From Maratus speciosus (Eukaryota > Arthropoda > Arachnida > Araneae > Salticidae), in the NCBI GenBank assembly GCA_963932465.1, contig OZ010791.1, positions 154,487,915 through 154,551,914 on the forward strand: DNA of 64,000 nt, given 5' to 3'. The first letter of the stretch is position 1. Each line of letters starts with the position of its first letter. Both the position numbers and the translations under genes were made by a program. The notes beneath the pieces are model-generated. The model was not told the origin of the DNA, ran no database searches, and was given only the letters and a program-made list of their open reading frames with translations. This document shows positions 59,163-64,000 of this stretch, piece after piece.

Positions 59163-60490
59163 TATATGAAAGGATAAAAAAAATTAAAACCTTCTTGAAA
59201 TTAAAATTCCCAGTTTCTCTCCCTTAACTTTTAAACCTAATACTTAAAATTCATTTGACCATGTTACTTTCTCTGTCTGACATTTGTTACTGCAAGCCTT
59301 ATGTTTGAATTAATTTTATGATAGAAAATGCTGAGCTAAGTGAAATTCTCCTTTTTTTGCAGTTTGTGATGCAATTGGGCTGGCACAAAGCCCAAATATC
59401 AACCAAAAATGGTCAGCCAATTAAATTTAAATTTTCCCTATGTTTTGCTACATTTTTTCTTGTTATTTGTTTTAGTTCCATTGTTTTCTTTTAATTTTTG
59501 AAAATACATACGTATTTTTTAACCTGTACGTTATGTCATACTTGCAAATTCTATTTTCACAATTTATGTATTGCAAATCCCCATTTAAATAACCCATGAT
59601 GTGCTACTGACTAGAAGAGTAGACAATCAAAACTGAATAATAGTGAACTTACTAGTGTATAATTTTTAAATAAAACATGGGAGTAAATACATGCAGATTT
59701 TGAATAAATATTAGAGCCATAATGGTACAAAATCAACAAGATTTTGATCTTCAAGGAGATTCATTTGAGATGATCTTCAAGGCATTTTGAAGATTTAATG
59801 TTTATATAGTAATTTTATATGTTTAGTTAAAAAAAAAAAAAAAAAAAAAAAAAGGTAAATAAATAAGTAGCAAAATAGTATAACAAAAATCGATGAAAAA
59901 CTATATATTTTATAAAATAGAAATGAAGGTTGTCGAACTTGCTCATTTAGAGTAATAGATTGTTCTCTTTCTCTCTCTTTCTCTTTCCTGCATTTACTTC
60001 AAATAACAACACCAAAAAATCTTGAGAATTTTTTACTATGTTACATCTTTCAAATTGTATCTTTCTGAGATATAAAAAAAGTATATATGCTAGAATATAT
60101 TCTTAAATTACTTAATGCAGTCAAAATTATGTTATCTTATTACGTTAATTATAAAATATTTACATTTATATGTGACTCTATGCAATCATATTAGAATTTT
60201 TAAATGTTTATATATACACATATATATTCATGCATCAGTGATGTAGAAAAAAGTTGCATTGTTCCTATTTCGAAAGCAGCTACTAGACATGGAACTTTTT
60301 TCTTGTTAAAGTCTTCTGACTTGAGTTGAACTATACAAAATTATTGTTAATGCATCATCAAGAAGAAAACTTGGCTCATTGATGTTGGACCAAGGAGAAG
60401 GCTGCTTGGGTCCAAATAAAAAGTATATAGTTCTACATATATGGCCTTCCTAGCTCAGTGTTACTTAATGAGTTTATCTTACTTTTCTTT
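59163..60490. other. Intron 9, AT-rich stretch
   Basis: Contains A25 at 59829-59854, a CTTTCTCTCT run at 59970 and (TA)n at 60210. The TTTTTTGCAG at 59361-59370 resembles an acceptor but is not followed by family-like coding sequence. Confidence 0.5.
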
Positions 60491-60491
60491 A

Positions 60492-60750
60492 TGGTGCCTA
60501 CCTTGCTTGCCTAGTGGTTAGAGTGCTGTCTACTAGACAAAATGTGTACAGTTCAAATCCAGATTCGGCATGGATGTTTGTTGTGGATAGGATTCCACTT
60601 TAAATGGAGGTCCTGGTTTGTTTAGCAACCGACTGTAGACATGAATTAATGCATTTTCACTTTCTGTATTCTGAATCTCGTTGAAGGAAATTCATTTTTA
60701 TGTCTTTTTTATCACGCTTGCACCTTGTTATGTTGTTGATAAATCCAAGA
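60492..60750 (+). repeat. tRNA-derived SINE
   Basis: TTGCCTAGTGGTTAGAG (about 60507-60522) is a Pol III A box. GTTCAAATCC (60551-60560) is a B box at the right spacing, within an ~80 bp tRNA-like head. A non-tRNA body with TCCTGGTTTGTTTAGCAACC follows to about 60750. A-to-B sequence is too altered for a working tRNA. Confidence 0.75.
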
Positions 60751-61261
60751 TGTGCATAGCTTTTCTTAACAAATCCTTCCAAAGTCTAAGCTTGATTAAA
60801 AAAAATTTTGTCCTTCTAAATATTTGTGACGAAGCATTATAGAAATTTCAAATTCTCTTCTATCATATTTGAATTAAATATTGCATGCTGAATAATAACC
60901 AAAAGCAACCTGCTAGTATACAAGCATGATAAAAATGTTGAGAATCTGTCATTTATTATTATATTTGTTCACGTGTATATTTAAAATTTTCCAGTGAGAT
61001 ATCTCTTGAAAAACTCTTAGAATTTTTTCTGTAGCACTTTTCACAAACTGCTTTTTAAAGTATTTGCAGTAGTTAAAAAACTAAGAAAATTTTTAATTTT
61101 TTAAGTTAGATAACTCTTTAATTTATAATCAAAAAGAATTTCCTACTTTATTTAGGATTTCTTGAAACTGTTTTTTTACCTTATTCAAAAATATTTTTAT
61201 TGATTGTTCACTCTAAATAACTAAGTGTTTGCTTAATCTTGATTACATTTATTTGTTTTAG
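60751..61261. other. Intron 9, last part
   Basis: AT-rich, ending in TTTGTTTTAG. Confidence 0.5.
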
Positions 61262-61342
61262 ATGAAGGAGTTTATGTAAATACCTATGGTAAAGTGAGTA
61301 AAAACATTGTCTTACAATGGGGTGAAATGCCGACATCTGTGG
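61262..61342 (+). CDS. msn: Exon 10 of msn-type gene (CNH domain)
   Basis: An 81 nt exon: two bases finish a codon, then [20 protein letters not shown] and EMPTSV, with one base carried over. It matches [29 protein letters not shown] of TNIK/MAP4K4. Donor GTGGGTAATT. The next exon, expected to encode the AYICSNQIMGWGEKAIEIRS-type stretch, is not found before the end of the window. Confidence 0.96.
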
Positions 61343-62220
61343 GTAATTATAATTTTAAGTTTCAAATTTATATTTTCTAAAATGTTTTGTGCTATTTACA
61401 AAGTTTTATTGGTAATTTAATATTATTCTGATTATAGATTTTATCCATTAGTTATTTCAATGTTAATGTACTTGAGTTTCAGTAATTTTTGTAAAAATAT
61501 TTTTATTGAAAAATATATAATTTTGACATGCCTCTGACAATTGCTTATGCTTACATATGTATGAATAAATATTAAATACACTCAAAGATTTTTATCATCA
61601 ATGAATGTATTTTTTGGAAGTAGAATTTGATGTTCAATGCTGTAAGTTTGAAAAATTTGTTTTTAGTTTCATTATGTTTTTGTATGTAAGCCTGCTTAAA
61701 ATCTTATATCGAGAACCAAATTCCATTCTTGGAAAACATTTCAGAAAGTAAATGATATGTTAAATAAAAAATAGAAGTATAAAACTGCAAGATTCACTAA
61801 ATATTTTAAACTATTTCACGAAATAGTTTAACTCACTATGGGAAATTAGTGTTTTACTTCCCTCAAAAACATCTTAATGAAATTTACATGAGTGTGATAG
61901 AAATAATGCATTTTAATATTATTTTGGTCTGATTAACCACAGTTCTCCAGAAATATTTTAATACCAGCATTTCTTCCTTATATGTAGCACAAAAATTTGA
62001 CAAATATGCAACTATTTACAATCTGCAAGAATCTAATTTTTAAAGCAAAATTTTTTCTGCAAAAAATGCTGATGTCATAACAATGGTAGCAGTAACCTGT
62101 CCAATCACTTTCATTGTATGAAAAAAATTTTTACTTAAAAAAATAATAAAATTAACTTTTACACTATGAAATAGGAAAGAATAATTATTTGTAAGTTCAA
62201 TTTGTTTAAAAACTGTATTT
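61343..62220. other. Intron 10, first part
   Basis: AT-rich; nothing recognised. Confidence 0.5.
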
Positions 62221-62221
62221 T

Positions 62222-62263
<42 letters not shown>

Positions 62264-62324
62264 CAAGAATAATGTTTTTTTAAATCTATATTTATCATGT
62301 GTAGACCAATTATTATAAAAAATC

Positions 62325-62530
62325 AATCTATTTGCACTTAAAACAATATAAATGGTTCAGCATTTGTTTCCAGAATATTTCATAACAAAAATTAAAACTT
62401 CATCTATAAATAAATAGATAAAATAAAACAAATTTAACAGATATGTAATTGAACTATGCACTTAAACACAGAAGTATAAAAAAGATTGCTTTAAATAGGA
62501 AATCTTTGGCTGTTAACTGCTGCTATGTGG
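62325..62530. repeat. Dispersed repeat, copy 2
   Basis: This is the direct counterpart of 39270-39480, with shared ATAAATGGTTCAGCATTTG, AATTTAACAGATATGTAA and GAAATCTTTGG. A T31 tract lies just upstream at 62226-62256. Confidence 0.75.
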
Positions 62531-62648
62531 CTAATAAAAAGTACTGTTTTTAATAAATTTCGAAACTTTATTTGAATACACAATTGTTATTTTGTTTGTA
62601 TAGAAACGCTTTTTTGGTGGTGTTAGTAGGCAATTTAAGAAAAAATGT

Positions 62649-62658
62649 AATATATATA

Positions 62659-62689
<31 letters not shown>

Positions 62690-62690
62690 T
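62649..62690. repeat. (TA)n microsatellite
   Basis: (TA)n broken by GCA, about 40 bp. The overlapping 73-codon frame is spurious. Confidence 0.9.
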
Positions 62691-62950
62691 TCTTTTAAGA
62701 GTTCATTTAAAAATGGTTTTATCTATGTTCTGCCCACCGGGCAATATGTTCTGCAATCCACAAAGCCCACTTTGGAAGATAATATTTAATTAAATAAAGA
62801 TTAAAACTATAAAATAACAATAATTGGAAGCAATGTTTGTTGAAAAAGAATGACTGAAAGGTGCTAATAAAGCATCTCTTTAAGATTTATCTGACAAGCC
62901 AAGTCCTTCCAGCCAAATGTGGTTAATTAAACCAAGATATTATGAAAATG

Positions 62951-63449
62951 CAGTGGAACTCTGTTAATACAAGAAGCAAGTGAATTTTAAAAGTCTTCGT
63001 ATTAACCACTGTTTGTAATACTTATGGAGACAATAATCATCTCAACCTCCCTTGCTCCCCTCCCCCTCCAAAAAATAATAAATAATAATAATAATAATGA
63101 AATTGCAGCCCCCTCTGTTATCAAACATGCATAATTTAACCTATAAAATTATTTTAATTTTAAATTTCTTTTCTGACCTATTCAATACACTAAAAGTAAT
63201 AGTAACACACATACTAATAAATAAATAAATAATCCATCTCCTAAATTATCCCCTCCTCCCAAAATCTATGCTTCTCTCCCCCTGTCCCCCCACCTTCATA
63301 TCATAAACATCACCTCCTCCCCTTCTTGCATCTCATGCAGTTTAGAATCTGTAAAAAATTTATTTTTTTTCCCTTCTTAATTTGTGATTTTGTAAAAACA
63401 TTTAAGTAACCACTTAAATTACTTCTCACCCTCTCCCAAAGAAATGCTT

Positions 63450-63482
<33 letters not shown>

Positions 63483-64000
63483 CCCTTTCTATTAAAAGAT
63501 AAAAAATTTATGTGATTCAGTGGTGAGAAGAGCCAAACTTAAAAAATGAAAATCTTTTGCTTTCCTCTCACATATTTAGAAATCCTGATGGAACAAAAAT
63601 TTCAAAGAGGAGGAAGATTTTAGATGAGTGAGACTAATATGAGATTATGTAGGAAAAATCATCTTGCTACAAAATAAGAAATAGAGCAGAAATTTAAAAA
63701 AAAATAATTTTTAACTTCGCTGGGTGGTGGTCAGGGAGGAAAGAGGAAGAAATGTCATTTGGTGTCATTTAGATAGTTGATTATTTACTTATTGTTACTA
63801 GTAAGCAACAAATTGAACAGAAGAATTAAGATTGTCAAGATTTTTAACTTTTTGTGGTAGAGAGGAAGGACAAAGAAGGAAAGCAGACATTTGATGCAGG
63901 GGTAGGGGGGGGGGGGGGCAGGATTTCATTAAGATTATGTAAAAACATATGGAAATCCACCAAAAAAGTCAAAAGATTTAAAATTATCTCCCTTAGATTT
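62951..64000. repeat. Low-complexity intron end with a possible Tigger-like left end
   Basis: CAGTGGAACTCTGTTAATAC at 62951 with CGTATTAACCACTG at 62999-63012 resembles the start of another Tigger-like element; no right end is seen. The rest holds (AAT)n at 63070, C/T-rich stretches at 63050-63330, T33 at 63450-63482 and a G run at 63905-63918. No exon is recognised. Confidence 0.4.

Larger units (their letters stand above)
624..61342 (+). other. msn: Partial misshapen/TNIK/MAP4K4-type Ste20 kinase gene (linker and CNH domain exons)
   Basis: Ten exons bounded by AG...GT join in frame with matching phases (lengths 62, 92, 306, 222, 229, 212, 64, 251, 79 and 81 nt, about 532 codons). The first four give a hydrophilic proline-, serine- and asparagine-rich linker. 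Exons 5-10 give the start and centre of a CNH domain almost colinear with the vertebrate TNIK/MAP4K4/MINK1 and fly misshapen proteins. In that family the N-terminal Ste20 kinase acts on JNK signalling and the cytoskeleton, and the CNH domain binds small GTPases of the Rap type and other partners. The kinase domain and coiled coil must lie upstream, and the end of the CNH domain downstream. Introns of 1.9 to 13.5 kb are packed with transposons. The assignment to this family is secure; which paralogue, if there are several, cannot be decided. Confidence 0.93.

Noticed and set aside
59361..59425. Acceptor-like TTTTTTGCAG followed by an open stretch
   Set aside because: The peptide does not fit the CNH sequence between exons 9 and 10, which are already contiguous in family alignments and in phase.
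60492..60572. Possible functional tRNA gene
   Set aside because: Boxes A and B are present but the acceptor and anticodon stems do not pair convincingly, so it is called a SINE head.

Overview
The window is eukaryotic, AT-rich genomic DNA carrying the 3' half of one large, intron-rich gene on the + strand. Ten exons (about 1.6 kb of coding sequence spread over 61 kb) read in a single consistent frame and phase. They encode the low-complexity linker and most of the CNH (citron homology) domain of a germinal-centre-kinase family Ste20 kinase, the misshapen/TNIK/MAP4K4/MINK1 group. The kinase domain lies upstream of the window and the last CNH exons lie downstream. The conserved CNH peptides and the repeat content (Penelope-like, Tc1/mariner, pogo/Tigger, Helitron-like, Ty3/gypsy) suggest an arthropod. 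A chelicerate such as a spider is plausible from intron size and repeat style, but this is inference and no sequence here fixes the species. No other host gene, rRNA, intact tRNA gene or CRISPR array was recognised.

Layout: exon 1 (624-685). Intron 1 holds a GC-rich islet, a 0.5 kb-spaced duplication, a 3.8 kb inverted-repeat DNA transposon with a second element nested inside its terminal repeat, and a ~145 bp tandem array. Exon 2 (9891-9982). Intron 2 holds tRNA-like SINE remnants and a hAT-type MITE with an 8-bp target duplication. Exon 3 (12158-12463). Intron 3 holds a 1055 bp TA-flanked fold-back element, a Penelope fragment, a hAT transposase fragment, a folded-back mariner 5' end, and a ~2.5 kb palindrome of two Penelope-like copies joined head to head. 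Exon 4 (20917-21138). Intron 4 holds a Tigger-like MITE followed at once by a 175 bp palindrome. Exon 5 (24832-25060).

Intron 5 (13.5 kb) holds a second Tigger MITE, a decayed jerky/Tigger transposon, another Penelope piece, a ~4 kb Helitron-like block with a ~152 bp tandem array, and three TTAA-flanked elements. Exon 6 (38531-38742) and exon 7 (40722-40785) follow. Intron 7 holds a Tc1-like transposon with long TIRs, a 2.2 kb TA-flanked element containing a minisatellite-filled hAT MITE, a 113 bp insertion with 13-bp direct repeats, and a Helitron-like element with a ~150 bp array. Exon 8 (50696-50946). Intron 8 holds a triple nest: a gypsy retrotransposon split by a TTAA element that is itself split by a third element. 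Exon 9 (57824-57902). Intron 9 holds a third Tigger MITE and a tRNA-derived SINE. Exon 10 (61262-61342) is followed by a final intron rich in simple repeats.

The recurring themes are a family of TTAA-bounded mini-elements (one with its pre-insertion site preserved in the other arm of the Penelope palindrome), several unrelated elements that carry ~150 bp tandem arrays, and many inverted repeats inside a transcribed gene that could fold into double-stranded RNA. All family calls come from reading motifs and repeats by eye; no database search was run.
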